A DNA stretch of 64,000 nucleotides from Rhodococcus sp. H36-A4. Its GTDB lineage: Bacteria; Actinomycetota; Actinomycetes; Mycobacteriales; Mycobacteriaceae. A program made the position numbers and the translations under genes. Positions within the stretch are counted from its first letter, which is position 1. Every line of letters begins with the position of its first letter. Under the pieces are notes generated by a model that did no database searches, was not told where the DNA came from, and saw nothing but the letters and a program-made list of their open reading frames with translations. Positions 1 to 8,548 of this stretch are shown piece after piece. The stretch spans positions 1 through 64,000 of the forward strand of contig NZ_JAPVLQ010000005.1 of NCBI RefSeq assembly GCF_027158005.1. The letters are read 5' to 3'.

Positions 1-142
1 CGGGCATGCGTTCGAACAGATCGACGCTGACGCCGCGGCCGGCGAGGTTGTAGTCGGACTTCATGAGTGCGTCGGCGGCGTAGATGCCTGCCGGTCCGGC
101 GCCGACGATAGCGACGCGAAGTGGACGGGTCTGATCAGTCAT
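1..142 (-). CDS. Ferredoxin/NADP reductase-type FAD oxidoreductase (N-terminus only)
   Basis: Only the first 47 codons lie in the window; the gene continues off the left edge. The ATG at 142 opens a protein with a GAGPAG dinucleotide-binding loop at residues 14-19, followed by [16 protein letters not shown]. This matches the FAD-binding start of adrenodoxin reductase/FprA-type ferredoxin-NADP+ reductases, which pass electrons between NADPH and ferredoxin in the cytoplasm. The loop is seen directly; the subfamily is inferred from the short stretch and other glutamate-synthase-beta-like oxidoreductases are possible. It is divergent from the dioxygenase gene starting at 584. Confidence 0.75.
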   Translation of the reverse strand, partial: MTDQTRPLRVAIVGAGPAGIYAADALMKSDYNLAGRGVSVDLFERMP

Positions 143-583
143 GTGCAGCGAACTACCTTCGTCGAGGGAAGTACGGATACCCCAGCATAAATTAGGCATG
201 ACTTCGCTCGGTCGGTGGTACTCATCACTGTGCTGTCAGCGGCATGTAATCTTCGAAATTGCGCTATTGCCCAGTTCCAGGTAGGAATTGCACTGTGCAC
301 ACGACATTTTTGGTCCGGCGGATAGCCGTCGACTTCTGTCGTGTCTGCACCAATATGTGCTGTCGGTGACCACACCCGACTCGTGAGCCTTTTCGGCCAT
401 TCTCCTTTCGTTCGAATATCCAGCACCCATGTCGGCTCCGCCCAGGATCCTTCGCTGCTCTCCCACACTCGCTGATGCGTGAGAGACTGCAGGTAGACAT
501 CCGCCAGGTCAGAGCCTCGCTGAGCCCGCCGATGACGCGGTCCGCAGCGTAGAAGACTCCGCAGCGCAGAAGACAAGGAAGTC
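143..583. promoter_or_regulatory. 441-nt divergent intergenic region, no convincing gene
   Basis: This gap separates the leftward ferredoxin reductase start from the rightward TauD-like gene and must hold both promoters. I see no tRNA, no recognised riboswitch and no ORF with a good ribosome site. A four-codon ORF (Met-Cys-Cys-Arg) at 355-369 resembles the cysteine leader peptides of actinobacterial sulfur genes but lacks a Shine-Dalgarno sequence. AAGGAAG just before 584 is the likely ribosome site of the dioxygenase. Confidence 0.5.
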
Positions 584-1474
584 ATGACCACCATCGGTAC
601 GGCCGTCTCTCTCACCCTCGACAAACTCGGTCCGCGTTTCGGCGCCGAAATAATCGGACTCGATATCGTCTCGGCTTCCGACACCGAGGTGCTGGCGGTC
701 CGGCAGGCACTCGTCGAGCACAAAGTTCTGGTAGTGCGCGGACAATCGCTCGACGACTCGGCTCAGATCGACTTCGGTCGTAGGCTCGGCGAGTTGACCG
801 CTGGGCACCCGGTCCACCACAGCGGTGACGTCGCAGAAGAGGTCTATGCCCTCGACAGTCAGGACAACGGGTTCTCCGACGTCTGGCATACGGACGTGAC
901 GTTCATGGCTCGTCCGCCGATGGGTTCGATTCTGCGATCCGTCGTACTACCTCCGCACGGCGGTGACACCAATTGGGCCGACAGTCAGCTTGCCTACGAA
1001 TCGCTCTCGGCGCCGGTGCGGCAGATGATCGATCAGTTGACTGCGGTCCACGACGGTAACCGCGAGTTCGGTTACTACCTCGCGCAGAACCGCGGCGGCA
1101 AGGGCAATATCTGGGACGGCGAGGAGGTGACGGCGCTGGTACCCGTCGAGCATCCGGTAGTACGGGTCCATCCCGAGACCGGCCGTAAAGGCATCTTCGT
1201 CAATCCGGGATTCACCTCCCACATCGTCGGTGTGTCCGAGGCCGAGAGTCGCGGAATTCTCGACTTTCTCTATGCGCACCTCACCAAGCCCGAGCATGTG
1301 GTCCGCCACCGCTGGCGTCTCGGCGACGTCGTGTTGTGGGACAACCGCAGCACCTCGCACTATGCAAATCGCGACTACGGCACCGAGCGTCGAGTGATGC
1401 ACCGAATCACCCTGCGCGGTGACATTCCGATCGGCCCCGCAACAGGACAACCCCGGCCGAACCTCGGCGCGTAA
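584..1474 (+). CDS. TauD/TfdA-family Fe(II)/2-oxoglutarate dioxygenase
   Basis: A 296-residue protein, close to the E. coli TauD length. It has the iron facial triad: H102 and D104 in WHTD, and distal H259 in NRSTSHYAN. R270 and R274 in ERRVMHR correspond to the arginines that hold 2-oxoglutarate and substrate in TauD. Such enzymes hydroxylate a carbon next to a sulfonate, sulfate or acid, here possibly releasing sulfite or sulfate. The downstream rhodanese and metZ suggest a sulfur-assimilation role, but no sulfonate transporter is adjacent, so the substrate is open. The ATG follows AAGGAAG. Confidence 0.85.
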   Translation: MTTIGTAVSLTLDKLGPRFGAEIIGLDIVSASDTEVLAVRQALVEHKVLVVRGQSLDDSAQIDFGRRLGELTAGHPVHHSGDVAEEVYALDSQDNGFSDVWHTDVTFMARPPMGSILRSVVLPPHGGDTNWADSQLAYESLSAPVRQMIDQLTAVHDGNREFGYYLAQNRGGKGNIWDGEEVTALVPVEHPVVRVHPETGRKGIFVNPGFTSHIVGVSEAESRGILDFLYAHLTKPEHVVRHRWRLGDVVLWDNRSTSHYANRDYGTERRVMHRITLRGDIPIGPATGQPRPNLGA

Positions 1475-1494
1475 AGACAAGGAAGATTGTTCGT

Positions 1495-2022
1495 ATGGCG
1501 TCGTGGCGTGAACGAAGACAACAGTGGGCCGATTCTCGTGAGGAAGCGCAGAACAACGCCTCCGAGGCGGCAAGCGAGGCAGACGGGCGCCGTCCGGCGT
1601 CGGCGTGGCCGTTCCTGCTGGCAACCGGGATAGTGGTTGCGATTCTTGCTGCTATTTTTCTATCCGCCAAGTTTGCGCCTGCCGAGGAGAACATCACCCA
1701 GGCCCAGTTGATGACGGACAGCATCACCGATTTCGTCGACGCGCAGAACACCGGCGATGCCGAGCTGCTGCGATCGGCGACGTGTTCGGACCAGGTTGCG
1801 AAGCTCATCAACGGCACTGACGACCAGTACCGATCCGACCGGGCCGAATACGTTCAGGAGAACGGCAAGACCACCGTCGACGGCGTACCTACCGACTACC
1901 AGGTCAACGGTGACCGAGGCGTCGCGACGGTGCCGACGAAGGAAGCGAAGTCCGGAGCCACGGCCGACGATCAGTGGAAGTTCGTTCGCTCCGGCGATCA
2001 ATGGCTGGTGTGCAACGTATGA
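1495..2022 (+). CDS. Single-pass membrane protein with extracytoplasmic domain, unknown function
   Basis: This 175-residue protein has a charged cytoplasmic N-terminus (about residues 1-35, rich in Arg, Glu and Ala), one transmembrane helix (about 38-58) and an outside domain ending in WKFVRSGDQWLVCNV. The WLVCNV-type ending is typical of membrane-anchored NTF2-like/DUF4878-like domains common in Mycobacteriales. Two cysteines (in ATCSDQ and the C-terminal VCNV) could form a disulfide. It starts 20 nt after the dioxygenase and ends 37 nt before the rhodanese, so it probably belongs to the same transcript. Its function is unknown. Confidence 0.75.
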   Translation: MASWRERRQQWADSREEAQNNASEAASEADGRRPASAWPFLLATGIVVAILAAIFLSAKFAPAEENITQAQLMTDSITDFVDAQNTGDAELLRSATCSDQVAKLINGTDDQYRSDRAEYVQENGKTTVDGVPTDYQVNGDRGVATVPTKEAKSGATADDQWKFVRSGDQWLVCNV

Positions 2023-2059
2023 GAGATGTCGAATCCATCGAATATGGAAGGCTTGACCC

Positions 2060-2473
2060 GTGACTTATGCAGGTGACATAACCCCTCGAGCCGCCTGGGA
2101 GCTGCTTCGCAGCGATCCCGATGCAGTGTTGGTGGATGTGCGTACCCACGCGGAATGGCAATATGTCGGCGTGCCGGACACCTCGACGATCGAGCGGCCG
2201 ACGCATCTCATCGAGTGGGTCGGTTACCCGGATGGTGCGCGCAACGAGCGCTTCCTCGAACAATTGAAGGAATCCGGTGTCGACGGCTCCCGTCCGGTGG
2301 TGTTCCTGTGTCGATCCGGGCAGCGATCCATCGGGGCTGCCATCGCCGCAACCGCTGCCGGTATCGGCCCGTCGTACAACGTTCTCGACGGGTTCGAGGG
2401 CGCAACCGACGCCGAAGGCCATCGCGGCGCGACCGGGTGGCGTGCGGCAGGCTTGCCTTGGAGGCAGTCGTGA
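2060..2473 (+). CDS. Rhodanese-domain protein (Rv0390-like)
   Basis: A single rhodanese domain of 137 residues with the catalytic loop CRSGQRS; C84 is the persulfide-forming cysteine. The N-terminal half has the usual LVDVRTHAEW strand-helix signature. Single-domain rhodaneses carry sulfane sulfur to acceptors in the cytoplasm. The GTG start at 2060 is preceded by GGAAGG. Its last codon overlaps the GTG start of metZ (GTGA), and this rhodanese-metZ pairing is also found in M. tuberculosis (Rv0390-Rv0391), supporting a role in supplying sulfur for homocysteine synthesis (inference). Confidence 0.85.
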   Translation: MTYAGDITPRAAWELLRSDPDAVLVDVRTHAEWQYVGVPDTSTIERPTHLIEWVGYPDGARNERFLEQLKESGVDGSRPVVFLCRSGQRSIGAAIAATAAGIGPSYNVLDGFEGATDAEGHRGATGWRAAGLPWRQS

Positions 2474-3729
2474 GCGAGACGGGGAATCGGATGAGTGGCG
2501 GGCAGGGCTCGAGTATCCCGAAGGGGGGCGGCTTCGAGAAGCCGTTGCCCACGGGTGTCGGTCAGGGAACTTTGGGGGTCCGCGGTGGTTTGATGCGCTC
2601 GGGCTTCGACGAGAACTCCGAGGCGCTGTACCTGTCCTCCGGATTCGTCTATGAAAGTGCCGGTGCAGCCGAGCAGGCATTCACGGGCGAGATCGATCAT
2701 TTCGTCTACTCGCGCTACGGCAACCCGACCGTGAAGATGTTCGAGGAGCGACTGCGGCTGATCGAGGGCGCGCAGGCGTGCTTCGGTACTTCGAGCGGGA
2801 TGTCGGCAGTGTTCACCGCGCTCGGAGCATTGTTGAAAGCAGGCGACCGACTGGTAGCGGCGCGCAGTCTGTTCGGATCGTGCTTCGTGGTGTGCAACGA
2901 AATTCTGCCGCGATGGGGCGTGGAGACCGTCTTCGTCGACGGCGAGGACAACGATCAGTGGGCAGAGGCGCTGTCGGTTCCGACCACTGCCGTGTTCTTC
3001 GAGACGCCGTCGAACCCGATGCAGTCGCTCGTCGATGTCGTGCGAGTGTCCGAGCTTGCGCACGCCGCAGGCGCAACTGTGGTGTTGGACAACGTCTTTG
3101 CGACTCCGCTGTTGCAGAAGAGCCTTGATCTGGGTGCCGACGTCGTGGTCTACTCGGGCACAAAACACATCGACGGCCAGGGCCGAGTTCTCGGCGGCGC
3201 GATCCTCGGGTCTGCCGAGTACATAGACGGACCGGTGAAGACGCTGATGCGCCACACCGGCCCTGCACTGAGTCCGTTCAATGCATGGACTCTGCTCAAG
3301 GGGCTCGAGACGATGCCGGTGCGAGTGCGGCACTCGACGCAGGCTGCGCTGGAGATCGCGCGGTTCCTCGAAGGGCATTCGGCGGTGTCGTGGGTCAAGT
3401 ACCCCTACCTCGAATCGCACCCTCAGTACGAACTGGCGAAGTCCCAGATGAGCGGTGGCGGCACCGTCATCACGTTCGAGCTCGACGCGGCAGAGGGCGA
3501 GGGGAAAAAACGAGCATTCGAATTCCTCGACGCGTTACGAATCGTCGATATCTCGAACAATCTAGGCGACGCGAAATCGCTCATCACTCATCCGGCGACG
3601 ACCACTCACCGCGCTATGGGCCCGGAAGGTCGTGCCTCAGTTGGTATTACCGACGGCGTGGTGCGTATCTCGATCGGGCTGGAAGACACCGTGGACCTGA
3701 TCGCAGATCTGGAACAGGCGCTGCGCTAG
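2470..3729 (+). CDS. metZ: O-succinylhomoserine sulfhydrylase
   Basis: A Cys/Met-metabolism PLP enzyme of 419 residues from the GTG at 2470; an in-frame ATG at 2491 would give 412. The PLP lysine is K232 in SGTKHIDGQGR and D207 (VVLDN) binds the cofactor nitrogen. SRYGNPT at about 81-87 is the family substrate loop. The protein closely follows my recollection of mycobacterial MetZ over its whole length. It makes homocysteine from O-succinylhomoserine and sulfide in the cytoplasm, on the methionine path. The GTGA overlap with the rhodanese indicates translational coupling. It converges on entC with a 30-nt gap that holds no clear terminator. Confidence 0.93.
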   Translation: MSETGNRMSGGQGSSIPKGGGFEKPLPTGVGQGTLGVRGGLMRSGFDENSEALYLSSGFVYESAGAAEQAFTGEIDHFVYSRYGNPTVKMFEERLRLIEGAQACFGTSSGMSAVFTALGALLKAGDRLVAARSLFGSCFVVCNEILPRWGVETVFVDGEDNDQWAEALSVPTTAVFFETPSNPMQSLVDVVRVSELAHAAGATVVLDNVFATPLLQKSLDLGADVVVYSGTKHIDGQGRVLGGAILGSAEYIDGPVKTLMRHTGPALSPFNAWTLLKGLETMPVRVRHSTQAALEIARFLEGHSAVSWVKYPYLESHPQYELAKSQMSGGGTVITFELDAAEGEGKKRAFEFLDALRIVDISNNLGDAKSLITHPATTTHRAMGPEGRASVGITDGVVRISIGLEDTVDLIADLEQALR

Positions 3730-3759
3730 CTGCTCTTCGGCACGTCACTGTCGGTTCGG

Positions 3760-4875
3760 CTAGAGGCCCAGGGCAGCGAGAATCGTCCGGAACTTTGCAG
3801 TCGTTTCGGCAAGTTCGGCGTCGGGATCGGATGCTTCGACGATCCCGCCGCCGGCTGTTGCGACGGCCGAGAGTCCGCCTGCTGCAAGCTCGAGCCCTCT
3901 GATCGCGACCATCCATTCGCCGTTTCCGGTGCCGTCCGTCCAGCCGACCGTGCCGGCGTAGAAGCCGCGCTTACCTTCTATACGTGCGATCGCCTCCATG
4001 GCCGCTCCGCGGGGAACACCGGCGACGGCGGCAGTCGGATGCAGGGCGAGTGCCACCTCGAGTGCCGTTGTTGTTTCTTCTCGGAGAACTCCGGTGATCG
4101 GCGTACTGAGATGCCATAGCTGCGGAGTGCTGCTGAGCTGCGGCAGTTCTGGGATATCGAGGTCTGAGCAGAGCGGCTCCAACGCCGCTCGAATCTCCTC
4201 GACTACGAAACGGTGTTCGGCGTGGTCTTTCGTACTCGCCTGCAATTGTGCTGCGATCTCCGCGTCCAACCGGGGATCTTCGCTACGCGCTGCGGTGCCG
4301 GCGAACGGGTGACAGGTGACCGTGGTGCCGTGGCGTCGTACCAGCAGTTCTGGGCTGGAACCGACCAAATATTTTCCCGAGTAGTCACCGCCGGCCGCGG
4401 ACAGGTCGACGGCGAAACCGTTGCCGAGTCGGTCCGCACGCACCAACGCGTCGAGAAGCGAGAGTGGGGGGATCGGTCCGTCCGCGTGCAGCTGCAGTGA
4501 CCGAGCCAGCACCACTTTCTGTGCGGCGCCCGCTCGCAACGTTTCCACGAGCGCCCGTACCCGCTCGACGTGCACCGCCGAGGAAGGGATCTGCCCACCG
4601 ATGTGCACGCTCGGCAGTGGAACGACGGTCCCCGATGGCTGCCACGGACCCTGCCGCCGGGTCAGTTCGAGCGGCTCGACCAGTGCCGCTGGGTCGGCGA
4701 CATCGAACGGTAGCGCCCCGACGACGGAGTACCCGGCGCGCACAGCGTCGACAGCGTCCTGGATTGACGGATAACAACGATCGGTTCCCCTGGCTTCGAC
4801 GCTGTAGTCGCTGCGGGACAACACGAACCTGCCACTGTTCAGGTCGGCTGAATGGTCCGGGGTAGCTCGGTTCAT
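3760..4875 (-). CDS. entC: Isochorismate synthase (EntC/MenF family)
   Basis: A chorismate-binding enzyme of 371 residues that converts chorismate to isochorismate for menaquinone or a salicylate/dihydroxybenzoate siderophore. Diagnostic segments are AQKVVLAR with general base K120, GSSPELLVRR, the C-terminal GFYAGTVGW, and GGGIVEASDPDAELAET with Mg-binding glutamates. Length and order match mycobacterial Rv3215 EntC. Its start codon overlaps the stop of the upstream HAD gene by one base (TGATG on the minus strand), so the two are translationally coupled. No other men or siderophore biosynthesis genes are adjacent, so the pathway is not decided by context. Confidence 0.88.
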   Translation of the reverse strand: MNRATPDHSADLNSGRFVLSRSDYSVEARGTDRCYPSIQDAVDAVRAGYSVVGALPFDVADPAALVEPLELTRRQGPWQPSGTVVPLPSVHIGGQIPSSAVHVERVRALVETLRAGAAQKVVLARSLQLHADGPIPPLSLLDALVRADRLGNGFAVDLSAAGGDYSGKYLVGSSPELLVRRHGTTVTCHPFAGTAARSEDPRLDAEIAAQLQASTKDHAEHRFVVEEIRAALEPLCSDLDIPELPQLSSTPQLWHLSTPITGVLREETTTALEVALALHPTAAVAGVPRGAAMEAIARIEGKRGFYAGTVGWTDGTGNGEWMVAIRGLELAAGGLSAVATAGGGIVEASDPDAELAETTAKFRTILAALGL

Positions 4876-5672
4876 CAGAAGGGAGTCTGGGTGCGACCGA
4901 CCAGATCTGCCACCGAGTTGATGACTTTGGTCGGGCGGAACGGGTACTGCTCCACCGACGCTGCGGTCGAAATACCGGTCAACACCAGGATGGTCTGCAG
5001 CCCCGCTTCGAGTCCGGACACGATGTCGGTGTCCATGCGGTCGCCGATCATGAGGGTGCTCTCGGAATGGCCGCCGATCTTTCGGAGCGCGGACCTCATC
5101 ATCAGCGCATTCGGCTTACCCACGTAATAGGGCTCTTTCCCGGTTGCCTTGGTGATGAGTGCGGCGACGGATCCGGTGGCGGGCAGCGAACCGTCGCGAG
5201 AGGGGCCCGTGGCGTCGGGATTGGTCGCGATGAAGCGTGCGCCCTTCTCGACCAGGCGGATTGCCGTAGTGATCGCTTCGAAGGAGTAGGTCCGGGTTTC
5301 ACCGAGCACCACATAATCGGGATTGGAGTCGGTGAGGACGTAACCGATGTCGTGCAGTGCCGTCGTCAGGCCCGATTCACCGACGACGTACGCACTTCCA
5401 CCCGGTCGCTGATTTCCTAGAAAATTCGCGGTGGCAAGCGCGGAAGTCCAGATCGATTTCTCCGGAATGTCCAGTCCGGTTCTTTCCAGACGGGCCCGCA
5501 GATCCCGGGGAGTTCGGATCGAATTGTTCGTCAGCACGACGAACGGGATCTCGTTCGACTGCAATTCGGCAACGAACACGTCGGCACCAGGAATGAGGTG
5601 GTCCTCGTGCACGAGGACGCCGTCCATGTCCATCAGATAGGTCCAACGCTGCGGTTCCTCAGGTGAGCTCAC
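4875..5672 (-). CDS. HAD-IIA family phosphatase (NagD-like)
   Basis: A 265-residue haloacid-dehalogenase hydrolase. The nucleophile motif is MDMDGVLVH with D15 and D17; motif II is FVVLTNNS; motif III/IV is the late GDRMDTD, with a C2-type cap between. NagD-like HAD-IIA proteins dephosphorylate small sugar phosphates and nucleotides, often with poor specificity. It lies between an MFS exporter 45 nt upstream and entC, with which it overlaps by one base, so the three probably form one leftward transcript. The physiological substrate cannot be read from the sequence. Confidence 0.85.
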   Translation of the reverse strand: MSSPEEPQRWTYLMDMDGVLVHEDHLIPGADVFVAELQSNEIPFVVLTNNSIRTPRDLRARLERTGLDIPEKSIWTSALATANFLGNQRPGGSAYVVGESGLTTALHDIGYVLTDSNPDYVVLGETRTYSFEAITTAIRLVEKGARFIATNPDATGPSRDGSLPATGSVAALITKATGKEPYYVGKPNALMMRSALRKIGGHSESTLMIGDRMDTDIVSGLEAGLQTILVLTGISTAASVEQYPFRPTKVINSVADLVGRTQTPF

Positions 5673-5716
5673 ATCACCATTGTGCTCTACCCGGCTGTTG
5701 GAGGACCTGCTGAGCG

Positions 5717-7204
5717 TCAGTTCCCCGCGGTGGCGGGCTCGAATGCCTCAGCAGCCGACTCGACCGTTGTCGAAGTAGTCGGACTCTGGAATCGCGGGAT
5801 GAAGATGCAGAGTACGAAGGCCAGAACGGAAGCTCCTGCTGCAACTGCCATCGTCACATGGAAGGCTGCTTCGGAGGGGACACTGACCGTTCCGGTGCTG
5901 ATGGTCATCTGCGCAAGGATGACGCCTGCCACTGCACTGGCGAAAGATGTTCCGAGAGAGCGCATCAGCGTGTTGAAGCTGTTGGCTGCACCGGTTTCCG
6001 AGGCGGGAACGACGCCCATGATGAGCGCGGGCATAGCTCCGTACGCGAGACCGATTCCGGCGCCGATGATGATCGAAATGAGAACCAGAAGCCACACCGA
6101 GCCGAGTGTGACGGCGCCTACCAGGTAACCGACGGCAATGACGAGCGCCCCCAACATCAGGGTGACTTTCGGGCCTCTCGTTGTGGTGATGTGAGCGGAG
6201 ATCGGTGCGACGAGCATCATGACCAGACCGGAAGGAGCCATCACAAGGCCGGCAGCGAGTATCGACTGTCCCAACCCGTACCCCGTCTCAGTCGGCAACT
6301 GAAGAACCTGGGGAAAGACCAAGCTCATCGCGAAGAACGCGAATCCGACGAAAATCGACGCGAGGTTGGTGAAGAGCACCTGCCGACCGACGGCGACGCG
6401 GAGATCGACCAGCGGCTCTGCGGTGCGGAGCTCCCACCATCCCCAGAATGCGAATGCGGCAAGCGAGACCATCAGCATTCCCAGCGTCAGAGCGCTGGTC
6501 CATCCCCAACTCGAACCTTTGGATATCGCCAGGAGCAAAGTGATGAGTGCGGCCGACAGGGACGCCGCTCCGGCAAAGTCGAAGCGTCCACCGGAACGAA
6601 CTTTGGATTCGGGGACGACTGCGATGACCAGGCCGGTGACGAAGACCCCTAGAGCGGCGGCCGCCCAAAACAAGTAGTGCCAGCTGGCGTACTCGGCGAT
6701 CAGTGAGGCCGCAGGAATCCCGAGGGCACCGCCGACGCCGAGCGAGGCGCTCATCAGAGCCACCGAACTTGCGAGCTTCTTGGCAGGGAGGACATCGCGC
6801 ATGACGCTGATTCCGAGTGGGATCACGCCGGCTGCGAAACCCTGCAAAGCCCGGCCGACGACGAGTGGCACCACGGTCGCGCTCAGCGCACCGATGACCG
6901 ATCCGACGACGAGCAGAGCCAGGCCGAGGAGAAGTATCCTGCGCTTGCCGTACATGTCGCCGAGTCGGCCCATCATGGGGACCGCTACAGCTCCCGCGAG
7001 CAACGTCGCGGTGATCACCCATGCAGTGTTCGTCGCAGAGGTGTCCAGCAGCGTCGGGAGTTGGGGAATCAGTGGAATGACCAAGGTCTGCATGAGTGCG
7101 ACGACGACGCCCGCGAATGCCAGGACCGCGACTATCGGACCCGTGCCGGCGCCTTTCGCGGAATCAGAGACCGCGGGCGCGGTGCCGGCCGAGCGTGGGG
7201 ACAT
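5717..7204 (-). CDS. MFS drug exporter, DHA2 (14-TM) type
   Basis: A 495-residue polytopic membrane protein with about 14 hydrophobic helices. MFS motif A (GRLGDMYGKRR) lies between helices 2 and 3 and a motif-C-like glycine-rich helix (ASLGVGGALGIPAA) follows. This is the layout of EmrB/QacA proton-driven multidrug antiporters of the inner membrane. The ATG at 7204 is preceded on its strand by a GGAGG ribosome site and an A/T-rich promoter-like tract (7215-7250). It is divergent from a paired SMR pump, and HAD and entC follow it. No regulator gene is adjacent. Confidence 0.88.
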   Translation of the reverse strand: MSPRSAGTAPAVSDSAKGAGTGPIVAVLAFAGVVVALMQTLVIPLIPQLPTLLDTSATNTAWVITATLLAGAVAVPMMGRLGDMYGKRRILLLGLALLVVGSVIGALSATVVPLVVGRALQGFAAGVIPLGISVMRDVLPAKKLASSVALMSASLGVGGALGIPAASLIAEYASWHYLFWAAAALGVFVTGLVIAVVPESKVRSGGRFDFAGAASLSAALITLLLAISKGSSWGWTSALTLGMLMVSLAAFAFWGWWELRTAEPLVDLRVAVGRQVLFTNLASIFVGFAFFAMSLVFPQVLQLPTETGYGLGQSILAAGLVMAPSGLVMMLVAPISAHITTTRGPKVTLMLGALVIAVGYLVGAVTLGSVWLLVLISIIIGAGIGLAYGAMPALIMGVVPASETGAANSFNTLMRSLGTSFASAVAGVILAQMTISTGTVSVPSEAAFHVTMAVAAGASVLAFVLCIFIPRFQSPTTSTTVESAAEAFEPATAGN

Positions 7205-7425
7205 CGTGCCTCCGCGGCATATAGGTAATAGAACAAAAATTTCTAAATCAGGTGACTGACCGAAGTTAATTCACATGACTCAATCCGTCAATCCGGGACA
7301 TCGAACCCGGTAGCAAGTCCGATGTGCACAGACGGCGATCAGGGTAGGTCGAGACTGTCGTCGAAGGTCACCTTGCGGGCGCTGGTTCGGCGGGGTGGGA
7401 CCATCATCGGTATGCAGGCAACGAA
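7205..7425. promoter_or_regulatory. Divergent promoter region, MFS exporter / SMR pair
   Basis: These 221 nt separate two divergent exporter operons. The left part (about 7215-7255) is unusually A/T-rich for this genome and probably holds the leftward MFS promoter. I looked for a guanidine (ykkC-type) riboswitch, because SMR pairs are often controlled by one, and did not find its conserved segments. No palindrome good enough to call an operator was seen. Confidence 0.4.
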
Positions 7426-7773
7426 GTGAGTACACGGGTATGGGCGCTGTTGGCGGCTGCCATCACCACCGAGGTCGCGGCGTCCCTGTCGTTGAAGGCA
7501 GCACTCGATGCCCCAGCCTGGTACGCGGTGGTGGTGGCCGGATACGGCGCATCGTTCGTACTGCTGTCGATGATCCTCCGGACCGGAGCGCCGATCGGCA
7601 AGACCTACGGCATCTGGGCGGCAGCTGGAATCGCGTTGACCGCGATACTCGGCACTGCAGTATTCAGTGAACCCTTGACCGTCACCATGGTCGCCGGCAT
7701 CGTCCTCGTCATCGGGGGAGTGGTTCTCGTCGAAGTCGGCTCAGGACGTGCAGCACGCAAGGTCGACCTCTGA
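7426..7773 (+). CDS. SMR family transporter, first subunit
   Basis: A small multidrug resistance protein of 115 residues with four membrane helices and the essential proton/substrate glutamate E16 in ITTEVAAS. GIWAAAGIALTAILG is the conserved third/fourth-helix region. It starts at GTG 7426 and its stop overlaps the ATG of a second SMR gene (TGATG), the arrangement of heterodimeric pumps such as EbrAB or YkkCD. The basic C-terminal tail (GRAARKVDL) extends beyond the typical 105-110 residues. It probably acts as an antiparallel heterodimer exporting cationic compounds by proton exchange. Confidence 0.88.
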   Translation: MSTRVWALLAAAITTEVAASLSLKAALDAPAWYAVVVAGYGASFVLLSMILRTGAPIGKTYGIWAAAGIALTAILGTAVFSEPLTVTMVAGIVLVIGGVVLVEVGSGRAARKVDL

Positions 7774-8096
7774 TGTGGTGGTTGTTGGCAGGTGCGATTG
7801 CCACCGAAGTGGCCGCGACGCTGTCACTACGAGCGTCGGAGGGCGGGCGAGTGAAACTATGGCTGATCCCGGTTGTGCTGGGATACGTCGCCGCATTCGT
7901 GCTGCTGTCACTGACTCTCTCCGCGGGAATGGCCATCGGCGTCGCATATGGAGTCTGGGCCGCATGCGGGGTCGCGTTGACGGCCATTGCCGGCCGGCTG
8001 TTGTTCAAGGAGCCTCTCACCTGGATCATGACGGCTGGAATTGCGCTCATCATCGGCGGCGTCCTACTGATCGAAGTCGGATCGGCTGCACACTGA
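7773..8096 (+). CDS. SMR family transporter, second subunit
   Basis: A 107-residue four-helix SMR subunit with the membrane-embedded glutamate E12 (IATEVAAT) and the conserved GVWAACGVALTAI segment. It is translationally coupled to the preceding SMR gene by a one-base stop/start overlap. The two subunits share the same core but differ in the first loop and tails, as expected for partners in a heteromeric pump with opposite membrane orientation. Substrate is unknown; quaternary ammonium compounds or guanidinium-type cations are the family precedents. Confidence 0.88.
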   Translation: MWWLLAGAIATEVAATLSLRASEGGRVKLWLIPVVLGYVAAFVLLSLTLSAGMAIGVAYGVWAACGVALTAIAGRLLFKEPLTWIMTAGIALIIGGVLLIEVGSAAH

Positions 8097-8135
8097 TCCG
8101 AACCGTTGACGCGCGCATGAGGCAGTGATGAAGTT

Positions 8136-8548
8136 GTGGACGTGCCATTCTTCGACGGGGTATCGGGTCCGATTTACTACCGACAGTGGGCTGCGGAGGT
8201 CCCACGGGTGTCGGTGGTGTTTTTGCACGGGTACGGCGAGCATTCCGGCCTGTACCACCGTCTCGCGGACTCATCGAGTTCGGACGGAGTCGAGTTCTGG
8301 GCGCTCGATCATCTCGGTCACGGACTCTCGCCCGGTGATCGCGGAAATTTCGGCTCACTTCGTGAAATGGGCGACGACGCAACGGCACTGACTTCGCTTG
8401 CCCGATCCTGACACTGCGGGAGATCGCCGGTGCTCGCCACGACGTTCTCAACGAGACCGGGCATCGGCGGACCGCAGCGTCGATCGCGAATTTCGTACTC
8501 GAACAAACGGAACCGACCGAAGAGGAGGACCGGGCATGGCTCGGTTGA
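8136..8548 (+). pseudogene. Alpha/beta hydrolase (monoacylglycerol lipase-like) remnant with the middle deleted
   Basis: The N-terminal part (8136-8411) encodes a normal lysophospholipase start: VVFLHGYGEHSGLYHRLA and ALDHLGHGLSPGDRG, then runs into a stop. From about 8402, in another frame, the sequence encodes the typical end of the same family, LREIAGARHDVLNETGHR, ending at TGA 8546-8548. The region between, which should carry the GxSxG nucleophile and catalytic Asp (about 140-150 codons judged from family length), is missing. Both parts together give only about 135 residues. A deletion with a frame change near 8395-8410 explains this. The product should be inactive. Confidence 0.8.

Noticed and set aside
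355..369. Met-Cys-Cys-Arg mini-ORF upstream of sulfur genes, like cysteine-attenuator leaders
   Set aside because: No Shine-Dalgarno sequence, 215 nt from the gene, and four codons can arise by chance.
7205..7425. Guanidine riboswitch before the paired SMR genes
   Set aside because: The conserved ykkC or mini-ykkC segments are not present in the leader.
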